Position numbers and translations under genes: made by a program. Below are positions 1 through 6,858 of a stretch of DNA of 64,000 nt, one piece after another. This DNA comes from Streptomyces typhae (GTDB lineage: Bacteria; Actinomycetota; Actinomycetes; Streptomycetales; Streptomycetaceae), in assembly GCF_009755605.1 (NCBI RefSeq), contig NZ_WPNZ01000014.1:154494-218493 (forward strand), given 5' to 3'. Every line of letters begins with the position of its first letter. The stretch's first letter is position 1. The notes under the pieces are model-generated. The model ran no database searches and had not been told where the DNA came from. It saw only the letters and a list, made by a program, of their open reading frames with translations.

Positions 1-2
1 TC

Positions 3-164
3 ATCGGCTGGGACAGGACGGCCCGCACCCGGTCGACGAAGCAGATCGCGGAGTTCCACATGGAGTGGTTCAACAACCTGTGGGTCGTCCTCGGGGGCAT
101 ACGGCCGCGCAACCCCGTCTTCTCCGACGCGGACCGGGTGTGGCGACCGCCGCCCCTCACCTGA
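3..164 (+). CDS. C-terminal fragment of an unrecognised protein
   Basis: The frame is open from the window edge and stops at TGA 162-164, leaving the last 53 residues of a protein whose start lies outside. The fragment is Trp-rich (GWDRT, MEWFNNLW, RVWRPP) and has no motif I can assign. It converges on the HAD gene with only about 10 bp between the two stop codons, and I see no terminator hairpin there. Coding is supported by the in-frame stop and third-position GC bias only. Confidence 0.55.
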   Translation: MGWDRTARTRSTKQIAEFHMEWFNNLWVVLGGIRPRNPVFSDADRVWRPPPLT

Positions 165-174
165 GGCAGTCGCG

Positions 175-945
175 TCACCGGAGGCAGTCGAGCACCGCCC
201 CCAACGACCGCACCACCACCTCCGCCCCCACCTCTCGCAGCAACTCCTCCTTGTGCTCGTTGCGCGCGTACCCCAAGAACTCCACCCCCGCCGCCCGCGC
301 CGCCTCGTAGTCCGTCGGGCTGTCCCCGATCAGGAGGGCGCTCGACGGGTGCGCCCCCATGGCGGACAGCGCCCGGGTCACGCAGTACGGGTTCGGCTTG
401 AGGAGCTGGAGGTCGTGGGTGCGGCCGTAGATGTGGGGGGCGAAGCAGTCGAGGAGGCCGCGGTCGGAGAGGTAGCTTGCGGCGACGCGCGGGGAGTTGT
501 TGGTGGCGATGGCGAGCCGGACGCCGACGGCCGTCCAGGTCCGGATCAGGGCGTCCGCGTACGGGGTCGGCCACGCCGACACCACCGCCTTCAGCTCCTC
601 ACGTGTGAGCCGCTCCTCCAGTTCGACGACGAGGTCGCTGTCGGGGTGGCGATGGTCCACGGCACGCAGGACGCTGTGCGGGTCCGGGTCGTCCCGTACC
701 CCGTCCTCCAGGAGGCCGTGGAGACCCTGTTCCGCCAGCCACTCGACCTGCTGCCGGGCCACCATCGCCGCGGAGTGGCTGGCGAAGAGCCGGCAGACGG
801 GCCCGTCGAAGTCGAAGAGGACGAAGCGGGCGCGGCCGATCAGGTCGCGCAGGCCGTCGGTCGCGTCGGCCCGAGGTTCGGTCGAGGCATCGGTCGAGGC
901 ATCGGTCGAGGCATCGGTCGGGAGGTTATTCGCGTCACCGGTCAC
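175..945 (-). CDS. HAD-superfamily hydrolase
   Basis: 256 residues, probably a phosphatase of small phosphorylated metabolites. All four HAD motifs are visible: FDFDGPV (nucleophile Asp and acid Asp), IATNNS (motif II), the Lys of KPNP (motif III) and GDSPTDYEAA (motif IV, Mg2+ binding). The GTG start directly abuts the TAG of the upstream GntR gene, so the two are almost certainly co-transcribed and translation is probably coupled. The N-terminus carries a low-complexity DAST repeat encoded by tandem 12-bp units. The substrate is unknown; linkage to the GntR gene hints that the regulator and hydrolase respond to the same cue. Confidence 0.85.
   Translation of the reverse strand: MTGDANNLPTDASTDASTDASTEPRADATDGLRDLIGRARFVLFDFDGPVCRLFASHSAAMVARQQVEWLAEQGLHGLLEDGVRDDPDPHSVLRAVDHRHPDSDLVVELEERLTREELKAVVSAWPTPYADALIRTWTAVGVRLAIATNNSPRVAASYLSDRGLLDCFAPHIYGRTHDLQLLKPNPYCVTRALSAMGAHPSSALLIGDSPTDYEAARAAGVEFLGYARNEHKEELLREVGAEVVVRSLGAVLDCLR
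881..916. repeat. Three tandem 12-bp units inside the HAD gene
   Basis: Three perfect copies of GTCGAGGCATCG lie head to tail. They encode the DAST repeat at the N-terminus of the HAD protein and keep frame whatever the copy number. Confidence 0.85.
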
Positions 946-1878
946 CTAAGAGAGTGTTAGGTCCGTAGTGATCGTTTCCCAGAGGGCGGCGAACCACTTC
1001 TGAGATTCTTCGACGAAGCCGGTGTCGCGCGGGCTGCTGCCGTCGGTGAAGGAGAAGAGCGCCGCGGTGAGCCCGCCCACGTCGTAGGCCTCCACCGGCT
1101 CGAGGCGTTCGGCGCCCGCGGCCCGCCCCTCGGTGTCCGCGTCGAACGTCAGCTGCGCCCGCTCAAGGGTGTAGTACGCGAGCAGCGCCTCCGTACCGTT
1201 GAGCAGGTACAGCTTCACCGGCGTCGTGAACGGCAGCGCGCGGAACGTGACCCGGACGTCGATGCCGTGCGACTGCCGCAGCGCGCCGAGGTTGTGGCGC
1301 AGGACCTGGCCCTGGGCGTTGCGCTGCGCCAGCCAGCGCCGGTGCAGCCGGTCCCGGTCCCGCTCGTCGTCGGACTCCACGGGCACCGGGAAGGCCAGAT
1401 TGATCTCGCTGCTCGGCAGCAGAATCCTTACGTCGATCGACTCGGGCCGCAGCCGCCCCTCGTGGATCTGCCGGATCGGCTCCATGACGGCGTTCATCAG
1501 GGTCTCCGCCGTGTACGAGACCACGTCGACGCGTACGTGCGGCTCGCCGAAGGCCTCGGCGAGGCGCGGGGCGAGCGCCACCATCGACGGCTGCGGCTGG
1601 GGCTGGGCGACGGGCGGCACCGGGGCGGCGGAGCCTTCCGCGACCCGCGGCGGGCTGCCCCTGCTGATGTGGTTGAGCAGCCCGTCCCGCTGCAACGAGA
1701 GCAGTGCCTGCCGCACCGTGCCGCGTTCCACGCCGAACTCCTCGGCGAGCTTGGCCTGGGTGGGGAGGCGGTCACCCGCCTTGAGGGTGCCGGTACGGAT
1801 GCGGTCGCGCAGGGCGTCGGCGATGTCCTGGGGGGAGGTCTTTCTGCTGCCGTTCACTGCACCGTTCTCCTTGGTCAC
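946..1878 (-). CDS. GntR-family regulator, copy 1
   Basis: 310 residues. An N-terminal winged helix (DIADALRDRIRTG ... GDRLPTQAKLAEEFGVERGTVRQAL, about residues 15-75) is followed by a roughly 200-residue effector domain that does not look like FadR, HutC/UTRA, MocR or YtrA types; its best marks are LLPSSEINLAFP, the QRNAQGQVLRHNL segment and YLLNGTEALLAYYTL. It is a clear paralogue of the regulator at 2264-3172. The GTG at 1878 is chosen because it aligns with the paralogue start and has a -10 box (TATCGT) exactly 7-12 bp upstream with no Shine-Dalgarno, as expected for a leaderless mRNA. It is divergent from the small membrane protein gene at 2020 and is followed without a gap by the HAD gene. 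Confidence 0.85.
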   Translation of the reverse strand: MTKENGAVNGSRKTSPQDIADALRDRIRTGTLKAGDRLPTQAKLAEEFGVERGTVRQALLSLQRDGLLNHISRGSPPRVAEGSAAPVPPVAQPQPQPSMVALAPRLAEAFGEPHVRVDVVSYTAETLMNAVMEPIRQIHEGRLRPESIDVRILLPSSEINLAFPVPVESDDERDRDRLHRRWLAQRNAQGQVLRHNLGALRQSHGIDVRVTFRALPFTTPVKLYLLNGTEALLAYYTLERAQLTFDADTEGRAAGAERLEPVEAYDVGGLTAALFSFTDGSSPRDTGFVEESQKWFAALWETITTDLTLS

Positions 1879-1884
1879 GACCAG

Positions 1885-1890
1885 ACGATA
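1885..1890 (-). promoter_or_regulatory. -10 box for leaderless gntR copy 1
   Basis: On the minus strand TATCGT occupies -12 to -7 relative to the GTG at 1878. The copy-2 gene has TACGGT at the identical place, and the bases between box and GTG are conserved in both. Confidence 0.6.
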
Positions 1891-1971
1891 CAACTCGGAA
1901 CAACTGGACGCCATCTTGCGGCAGTTGACTCGAAGTTGTTTATGAGCGCTTACCAAGTGGGGACAACTCAA

Positions 1972-1992
1972 GTGAGTTGGTTGCCAACTCAC
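1972..1992. promoter_or_regulatory. Candidate GntR operator palindrome, cassette 1
   Basis: GTGAGTTGG-TTG-CCAACTCAC is a perfect inverted repeat with 9-bp arms, 28 bp before the ATG of the small membrane protein and about 95 bp upstream of the regulator GTG. More ACAACT/AGTTGT half sites occur around 1889-1940 and 1961-1970. A related palindrome stands in the same place in cassette 2. It probably binds the adjacent GntR protein. Confidence 0.6.
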
Positions 1993-2019
1993 CATGAGAT
2001 GGCAGAAGGGGGAACCATC

Positions 2020-2208
2020 ATGCCCGCCATAGCCCTCCTCGCAGCCGTGTTCGCCGTCAGCGTCGAACAGATCGTGCAGTGGAAGTACGGAACCCTCGGC
2101 ATCATCGGTCTGCTCCTGCTGACCGTGGGCGTCAAGGCGAAGAACCCCACCTGCAGCTCCATCGGGGCGGCCGTACTCGCCCTGATGGTGACGGGCCCCG
2201 CCCTGTGA
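2020..2208 (+). CDS. Small two-helix membrane protein, copy 1
   Basis: 62 residues, two hydrophobic segments (about residues 2-16 and 25-37, plus a hydrophobic C-terminus) linked by the motif EQIVQWKYGTLGII and followed by VKAKNPTCSSIGA. The ATG at 2020 has a strong GAAGGGGGA ribosome site. It is 60 percent or more identical to the protein at 3405-3590, and both sit divergently beside a GntR paralogue, so the pair is a conserved unit. Function is unknown; size and topology suit a membrane-inserted regulator, toxin or stress protein, but nothing in the sequence decides this. Confidence 0.75.
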   Translation: MPAIALLAAVFAVSVEQIVQWKYGTLGIIGLLLLTVGVKAKNPTCSSIGAAVLALMVTGPAL

Positions 2209-2263
2209 CCAGGATCGGGGCCGGGGCCGGGGCCGGGATCACGGCCTCGGGCTGAGCCCCGGT

Positions 2264-3172
2264 CTACGGGCCGGGGTGCAGCTTCAGGTCCTCGCTGATC
2301 GTCTCCCAGAGGGCGTTGAACCACAGATGGGACTGCTCCACGAACGTCGTGTCCCGCAGCCCGTCCCCCTGATGGAACGGGAACAGCATCGACTGCGTTC
2401 CCTCCGCGTCCCACATCTCCAGGTACTCCTGGCCGAATTCCTCGTTCCGCTTGGCCAGCGTGTAGTACGCGAACAGCGCCTCCGTGCCGTTGAGCAGGTA
2501 CAGCTTCACGGGTGGGGTGAAGGGCAGGGCCCGGAACTCCACCCGTACGTCGATGCCGTGCGACTGCCGCAGCGCGGTGAGGTTGTGGCGCAGGACCTGG
2601 CCCTGGGCGTTGCGCTGGTCGAGCCAGCGGCGGTGCACATGGCCGCCCTCGTCCTCACCCTCGACCGGTGCCGGGAAGGCCAGATCGATGTCCCGGCTCG
2701 GCAGCAGCACCCGCACGTCGACCTTGGCCGGTTTCAGCTGTCCGGCGTGGATCTGCCGCAGCGGTTCGCCGATCGCCATCGTCAGGGAGATCGACGTGAG
2801 ACAGAGCGCGTCGATCTCCACGTGCGCCGACTCGAAGGCCGCGGCGATGCGCGGGGCGAGCCCGACCATGGTGGGCTCGGGGCGGACCTCGTCGTGGCTC
2901 GGCGCCGAGGGGGTCGCGACCGTGGCCGGGCTGCCCTTGGACACGTTGGCGAGCAGTTGCTCGCTCTGGAGGATGCGCAGCGCCTGGCGCACCGTCCCGC
3001 GCTCCACGCCGAACTCGACGGCCAACTCCGCCTGCGTGGGCATGCGCTGGCCCGGCCGCAGGCGGCCGGACCTGATCCGGTCGCGCAGCTCGTCTGCCAC
3101 ATCGTGGTGCGAGCGGTGAGGAGGCGCGCTCGGCGCCTTCCGCTCGTTGACGGAGGTGTGGTCCGCACTCAC
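2264..3172 (-). CDS. GntR-family regulator, copy 2
   Basis: 302 residues, same architecture as copy 1: winged helix (HHDVADELRDRIRSG ... MPTQAELAVEFGVERGTVRQAL) and the same unassigned effector domain (LLPSRDIDLAFP, LDQRNAQGQVLRHNL, YLLNGTEALFAYYTL). The GTG at 3172 aligns with copy 1 and has TACGGT at -12 to -7 and no ribosome site, again suggesting a leaderless message. Divergent from the second small membrane protein. Unlike copy 1 it has no HAD gene downstream, so the duplicated unit is the regulator plus small protein. Confidence 0.85.
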   Translation of the reverse strand: MSADHTSVNERKAPSAPPHRSHHDVADELRDRIRSGRLRPGQRMPTQAELAVEFGVERGTVRQALRILQSEQLLANVSKGSPATVATPSAPSHDEVRPEPTMVGLAPRIAAAFESAHVEIDALCLTSISLTMAIGEPLRQIHAGQLKPAKVDVRVLLPSRDIDLAFPAPVEGEDEGGHVHRRWLDQRNAQGQVLRHNLTALRQSHGIDVRVEFRALPFTPPVKLYLLNGTEALFAYYTLAKRNEEFGQEYLEMWDAEGTQSMLFPFHQGDGLRDTTFVEQSHLWFNALWETISEDLKLHPGP

Positions 3173-3178
3173 AACCAA

Positions 3179-3184
3179 ACCGTA
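3179..3184 (-). promoter_or_regulatory. -10 box for leaderless gntR copy 2
   Basis: TACGGT on the minus strand occupies -12 to -7 relative to the GTG at 3172, the spacing of leaderless actinobacterial promoters. The preceding AAGATGGCG is shared with the copy-1 promoter. Confidence 0.55.
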
Positions 3185-3259
3185 CAACTTCTCGCCATCT
3201 TTGGGGAGTTGCTGAGAAGGTGGTTATGAGACGTACCATCGAGGAGATAACTCAGATGG

Positions 3260-3274
3260 AGTTGGTAGCCAACT
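3260..3274. promoter_or_regulatory. Candidate GntR operator palindrome, cassette 2
   Basis: AGTTGG-TAG-CCAACT, 6-bp perfect arms, lies about 88 bp upstream of the regulator start, the same distance as in cassette 1. The flanks (AACTCA before it, GACATGG after it) also align with cassette 1. Confidence 0.5.
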
Positions 3275-3404
3275 TGGGTGACATGGTCGGACTCTTCGGG
3301 GGGTTGGCCACCACCCCGGAGTGCCGGGCCGAACCCGGCGCCCGGATCGAACGGTTGGCAGCCGGCTGGGGGTCCGCCGCCCCCGTACCGGAAGGGGGAC
3401 CGTC

Positions 3405-3590
3405 ATGCCGCTCATCGCCATCGTCGTCGCCGCCCTCGCCCTCGGGTTCGAGCAGCTCGTGCAGTGGAAGTACGGCCCGCTTGGCATCATCGCGTTCGTG
3501 CTGATCACCGTGGGGATCAAGGCAAAGAACACCACCTGCGGCGGCATCGGGGCACTGATCCTCGTGCTGCTGCTCACCCAGTCGGGCTGA
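3405..3590 (+). CDS. Small two-helix membrane protein, copy 2
   Basis: 61 residues starting MPLIAIVVAALALGFEQLVQ, with the conserved WKYGPLGII turn, a second helix and GIKAKNTTCGGIGA. The ATG at 3405 follows GAAGGGGGAC, the same ribosome site as copy 1. The distance from the operator-like palindrome to the start (about 130 bp) is longer than in copy 1 (28 bp), so transcription of the two copies may differ. No function can be assigned. Confidence 0.75.
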   Translation: MPLIAIVVAALALGFEQLVQWKYGPLGIIAFVLITVGIKAKNTTCGGIGALILVLLLTQSG

Positions 3591-3596
3591 CCCGGC

Positions 3597-3866
3597 GCGC
3601 ACCGCGCCGGGCCGTCCCGGCCCGCACACGGGCTGGCCGAGCTCTCATCCGGAGGGGAGCCGGGAGTTCGGTCAGCCGTCCGACCAGGGGCCCGGGCCGC
3701 CAACAGGCCCCGCCACGCCGGGCCCGGGCCCCTGAAGAGCCCCTGCAGAGCCCCTGCAGAGCTTTGAAAAGCAGGAAGAGCCGGAAGAGCCAAGGGAAAT
3801 CGGGCGGGAGCCCCGAGGGGACTGGGCGAGGACCCTCGGGGGACCGGCCGGGAGCCCTGCGGAAAA
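3597..3866. other. Gene-free spacer with short direct repeats
   Basis: No plausible gene. It holds short direct repeats (GCCCCTGCAGA twice near 3742-3765; GGAAGAGCC twice near 3777-3790) and alternating GGGGAC/CCCGAGG blocks, before the terminator at 3867. Confidence 0.5.
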
Positions 3867-3906
3867 GGCGGCGGGGTGACCCACACCTGTGGAGCACCCC
3901 GCCGCC
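3867..3906 (-). terminator. Terminator of the asparaginase gene
   Basis: GGCGGCGGGGTG and CACCCCGCCGCC form a perfect 12-bp stem with a 16-nt loop, 40 bp beyond the asparaginase stop. It is the right position for minus-strand termination and may also serve plus-strand reading from the small protein gene. Confidence 0.65.
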
Positions 3907-3946
3907 GACACTCCTGAGGACGGCCCTCCGGCCGCCCACCGTCAGC

Positions 3947-4930
3947 TCACGGCCCGTATACGGCCCGTATCTCGCCCACCTCGCGCCCCGCCCCCAGGAG
4001 CGGCGCGCTGCCGATGCGGTCGAGGACCGGCGCGTCGGTGCCGAGCAGGCGCAGGGCGCGTGCCAGGACGGGGCCGAGCACCCGGGTCGCGCCGTCGTCG
4101 ATCTTGAAGGCGAGGGCCCGGCCGTCGGGCAGCGCGACTGCCTGCACCGCCTCGGCGCCCATCTTCGACAGCACTCCCGGCACCTCACGCATCAGCCAGG
4201 TGTCGGGACGCCGGGTCCCGGCGACGTACTCGGGGTGGGCGCGCATGGCGTCCGCGACCCGGCGCTCGGCGCTTCCGGCGGGGGCCAGGACGAAGTGCCG
4301 GTAGGCGCGGGCGAGGCCGGTCAGGGATATGGCCATCAGGGGCGCGCCGCAGCCGTCCGTGCCGACCGCGGCTACGGGCTCGCCCGCGGCCTCCTCGATC
4401 ACGTCGCGGATCAGGCGCTGGAGCGGGTGCTCGGGGTCGAGGTAGCTCTCCTTGGGCCAGCCGTTGAGGTCGCAGGCCGCGAGCATGGCGGTGTGCTTGC
4501 CCGAGCAGTTCATGGTGACCCGGTCACGGACCGCGCCTGCGGCGAGATAGGTCTCGGTCTCGACGGGGTCGAGCGGCAGATCGGGCGGGCACTGCAACTC
4601 GGCGGCGGTCAGCCGGTGCTCGGTGAGCATCTTCTGCACGAGATCCCGGTGGAACGTTTCCCCGGAGTGGCTGGCGGCGGCCAGGGCGAGGCGTTCGCCC
4701 GAAAGCTCCAGTCCGGCCCGCAGCACCGCCGCGGCCTGCATCGGCTTGTTGGTGGAGCGCGGGAACACGGGCGCCGTGACGTCGCCGAGCGCGAGCTGCA
4801 CGTCGCCGTCGGCGCCGAGCAGCACCAGGCTGCCCCGGTGGCGGCCCTCGACGAAGCCGGACCTGACGACCTCGGCGAGGACCGGCGGTATGGCGGGGGT
4901 GCTGCTGGTGGCGGCTGACGTCGGCGTCAT
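3947..4930 (-). CDS. Asparaginase (ReAV/type III-like family)
   Basis: 327 residues, predicted to hydrolyse L-asparagine to aspartate and ammonia. The fold is not the E. coli AnsA/AnsB type: the marks are STNKP (Ser-x-x-Lys pair), ASHSGE, NCSGKH (Cys-x-x-Lys) and TDGCGAP, those of the Rhizobium etli ReAV-like asparaginase family. No signal peptide, so cytoplasmic. The ATG at 4930 follows GGAAGG. It is alone between a 337-bp empty spacer and its own terminator. Confidence 0.85.
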   Translation of the reverse strand: MTPTSAATSSTPAIPPVLAEVVRSGFVEGRHRGSLVLLGADGDVQLALGDVTAPVFPRSTNKPMQAAAVLRAGLELSGERLALAAASHSGETFHRDLVQKMLTEHRLTAAELQCPPDLPLDPVETETYLAAGAVRDRVTMNCSGKHTAMLAACDLNGWPKESYLDPEHPLQRLIRDVIEEAAGEPVAAVGTDGCGAPLMAISLTGLARAYRHFVLAPAGSAERRVADAMRAHPEYVAGTRRPDTWLMREVPGVLSKMGAEAVQAVALPDGRALAFKIDDGATRVLGPVLARALRLLGTDAPVLDRIGSAPLLGAGREVGEIRAVYGP

Positions 4931-5267
4931 CTTCGGCCTTCCGGGTGCGGGCGGTGCGACGACCGCTCGCGCGGTGGCCCGGCCGGTGCGCGGGCCGCTG
5001 CCGGGACCGGGGTCCTGGCCGCCGCCCCTCGCGGGCGCGGCACCGGGACCGTGGTCGCGTCAGCCGCCCGGTGCCGTGGCGCCGGGACCGCGGCCCCTGG
5101 GGGGCCGGGTCCGGAGCGGCTCCGCGATCACGGGGTCCGGGATCGTGGTGGCCGCCCGGCGCCGGCGTCCGCCGGGATCGTCGATCGCGGCAGGTGCCGG
5201 TCCCCGGACCGGTCCCCGGGAGGTCACCGGGCCCGGCGGGGCGGCGGCGTCCGCCGGGTCGGCGGGG
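4931..5267. other. 337-bp GC-rich spacer, no gene seen
   Basis: Extremely GC-rich with repeated CCGGGACCG and GGTCCCCGG motifs, which read as short hairpins. Open frames crossing it are shadows with no family resemblance. It separates rsiG from the asparaginase gene on the same strand, so it may hold the rsiG terminator and the asparaginase promoter, but I cannot single them out. Confidence 0.4.
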
Positions 5268-6026
5268 TCACGCGAGCAGGTCGTCTACTTGTGCTTCGCC
5301 TTCACGGTACCTGCGTGCGATCTCCGCACTGCAATCGTCCGTGGTGCGCTGCATCTCCTGACGCCGCCGCGACACCTGCTGTTCGTACCGGACCAGGCGC
5401 CCCATGGCGGCGTGCAGCTCCTCGTCCGTACGGGCGGCCAGGTCGGAGAGCGCCACCTCGGAGAGCATGTCGGCGGCGAGGCGCCGGTACTCCTCGCTGT
5501 GGGGCGTGCCGAGGGTCACGTGCCGGGCCGACGAGCGGTGCCGGGCGGGGCCGTCGGTGAGGATCTCCGGGAGCCGGTCGACGACCAGGGGCGCGTCCGG
5601 GGCGCCCGGGGCCGCCGGGGAACCCTGGGCGCGGGCGGCGCCCGCACTCCCCGCCGTGTCCGCGCGCGGGCGGCTGCGGCGCGCGGTCTCGGCCCGCAGG
5701 ATGTCGATGCGCCCCTGTAGCAGCCTGCGTACGTAACTCAGGTCCGCCTCGTCCTGCTGGGTGGAGCGGCGCAGCTCCCGCAGCGCGGGGAGGCGGAGTG
5801 CGGGCAGGTCGTGCGCGGGCGCGTCGGGCAGCAGGGGGCTGCCGGTGCGCTGGGTGGGCGGCCGGGACACCTGCGTCCCTCCTGCTCCGCTCACTCCGGC
5901 CGTCCCGCCCGCACCGGCTGCCCCGCCCGTGCCGGCCGTCCCGCTGGTCCCGGCCGCCCGTCTCGCCCCCGGCGACCAGGGCATGTCGGACGCCTTGGGC
6001 GTACTGGGCGTACTGGGTGTGCTCAT
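5268..6026 (-). CDS. rsiG: RsiG, c-di-GMP-dependent anti-sigma factor of WhiG
   Basis: 252 residues. A Gly/Ala/Thr/Pro-rich N-terminus (about 1-70) precedes two long helices joined by a linker. Each helix carries one copy of the RsiG c-di-GMP signature E(X)3S(X)2R(X)3Q(X)3D: EADLSYVRRLLQGRID (about residues 92-107) and EQQVSRRRQEMQRTTD (about 220-235). In the family, an antiparallel coiled coil uses both motifs to hold two c-di-GMP molecules and sequester the sporulation sigma factor WhiG. Divergent from dtd; monocistronic. Confidence 0.93.
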   Translation of the reverse strand: MSTPSTPSTPKASDMPWSPGARRAAGTSGTAGTGGAAGAGGTAGVSGAGGTQVSRPPTQRTGSPLLPDAPAHDLPALRLPALRELRRSTQQDEADLSYVRRLLQGRIDILRAETARRSRPRADTAGSAGAARAQGSPAAPGAPDAPLVVDRLPEILTDGPARHRSSARHVTLGTPHSEEYRRLAADMLSEVALSDLAARTDEELHAAMGRLVRYEQQVSRRRQEMQRTTDDCSAEIARRYREGEAQVDDLLA

Positions 6027-6183
6027 GTGGCTCTACCGTCCCCTCAGCCGGCGCGGTACACCGCGTGGGAGCATCGTGCCACCCCAAGTGGCCGCTCTGT
6101 GCGTGATGCCCCCAATCGGCCCCGGATGGGGGGTTCTGGACCGGCGCACTGGCGGCGTGCTCGGGCAGGGCATGATGGTGCGC

Positions 6184-6609
6184 ATGCGTGCGGTGGTGCA
6201 GAGGGTGGACGGGGCGAGCGTCGTCGTGGACGGCGAGACGGTCGGCGAGATCGTGGGCGAGGGGCTGTGCGTGCTCGTGGGTGTCACCCACGGCGACACC
6301 GCGGAGAAGGCCGGGCAGCTCGCCCGCAAGCTCTGGTCCCTACGGCTGCTCCAGGACGAGAAGTCCTGCTCGGACGTGGGTGCGCCGCTGCTCGTGATCA
6401 GTCAGTTCACGCTGTACGGGGACGCGCGCAAGGGGCGGCGGCCCACGTGGAACGCGGCTGCTCCCGGGGAGGTGGCCGAGCCGCTCGTCGAGGAGGTCGT
6501 CGCGCGGCTGCGGGCGCTCGGTGCGACCGTGGCGACGGGGCGCTTCGGGGCCCACATGCGCGTGGGCCTGACGAACGACGGCCCGTTCACGGTCCTCCTG
6601 GACATGTGA
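6184..6609 (+). CDS. dtd: D-aminoacyl-tRNA deacylase
   Basis: 141 residues, the usual length. Hydrolyses D-amino acids (and Gly mischarged on tRNA-Ala) from tRNA. Family motifs: MRAVVQRV start, the SQFTLYGDARKG segment and the C-terminal NDGPFTVLLD. The ATG at 6184 gives the canonical N-terminus; an ATG at 6172 would add MMVR. A weak GGGCAGGG is upstream. Divergent from rsiG, followed by a hairpin and a dispersed repeat. Confidence 0.93.
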   Translation: MRAVVQRVDGASVVVDGETVGEIVGEGLCVLVGVTHGDTAEKAGQLARKLWSLRLLQDEKSCSDVGAPLLVISQFTLYGDARKGRRPTWNAAAPGEVAEPLVEEVVARLRALGATVATGRFGAHMRVGLTNDGPFTVLLDM

Positions 6610-6660
6610 CGCCCCCGCCCGCCCTGCCGGGGGCACCCCAACCCCACCCCTTCCCGTAAC

Positions 6661-6680
6661 CAGGGGCGCTGCGCCCCCTG
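6661..6680 (+). terminator. Hairpin after dtd
   Basis: CAGGGGCGC and GCGCCCCCTG form a short stem with almost no loop, 50 bp after the dtd stop. Likely part of the bidirectional termination zone with the repeat that follows. Confidence 0.4.
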
Positions 6681-6696
6681 GACCCCAGCCCTGTCG

Positions 6697-6818
6697 GCGC
6701 TCCGCGCCTCGTCCTCAAACGCCGGACGGGCTGAATACTTCGCCGCGCGCGCAAGGACTCTGCCGCACCGGCGACATATCTAGCCCGTCCGGCGATTGAG
6801 GACGAGCGCGGAGCGCGA
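6697..6818. repeat. Dispersed Streptomyces intergenic repeat, inverted pair
   Basis: The core CGTCCTCAAACGCCGGACGG (6709-6728) reappears inverted as CCCGTCCGGCGATTGAGGAC (6784-6803), with CGCTCCGCG flanks on both sides. It lies between the convergent dtd and ygfZ genes and probably folds into a long stem that terminates both. The same core recurs at 17801-18010 and five times at 25689-26043. Confidence 0.75.
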
Positions 6819-6858
6819 TGGAAGGGCGGGTGGGTGGGGGAAAGAGCGGAACAGAGTG

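Noticed and set aside
3278..4918. Plus-strand frame of 546 codons
   Set aside because: It runs through a terminator and antisense to the asparaginase; only the small protein at 3405-3590, in another frame, is credible there.
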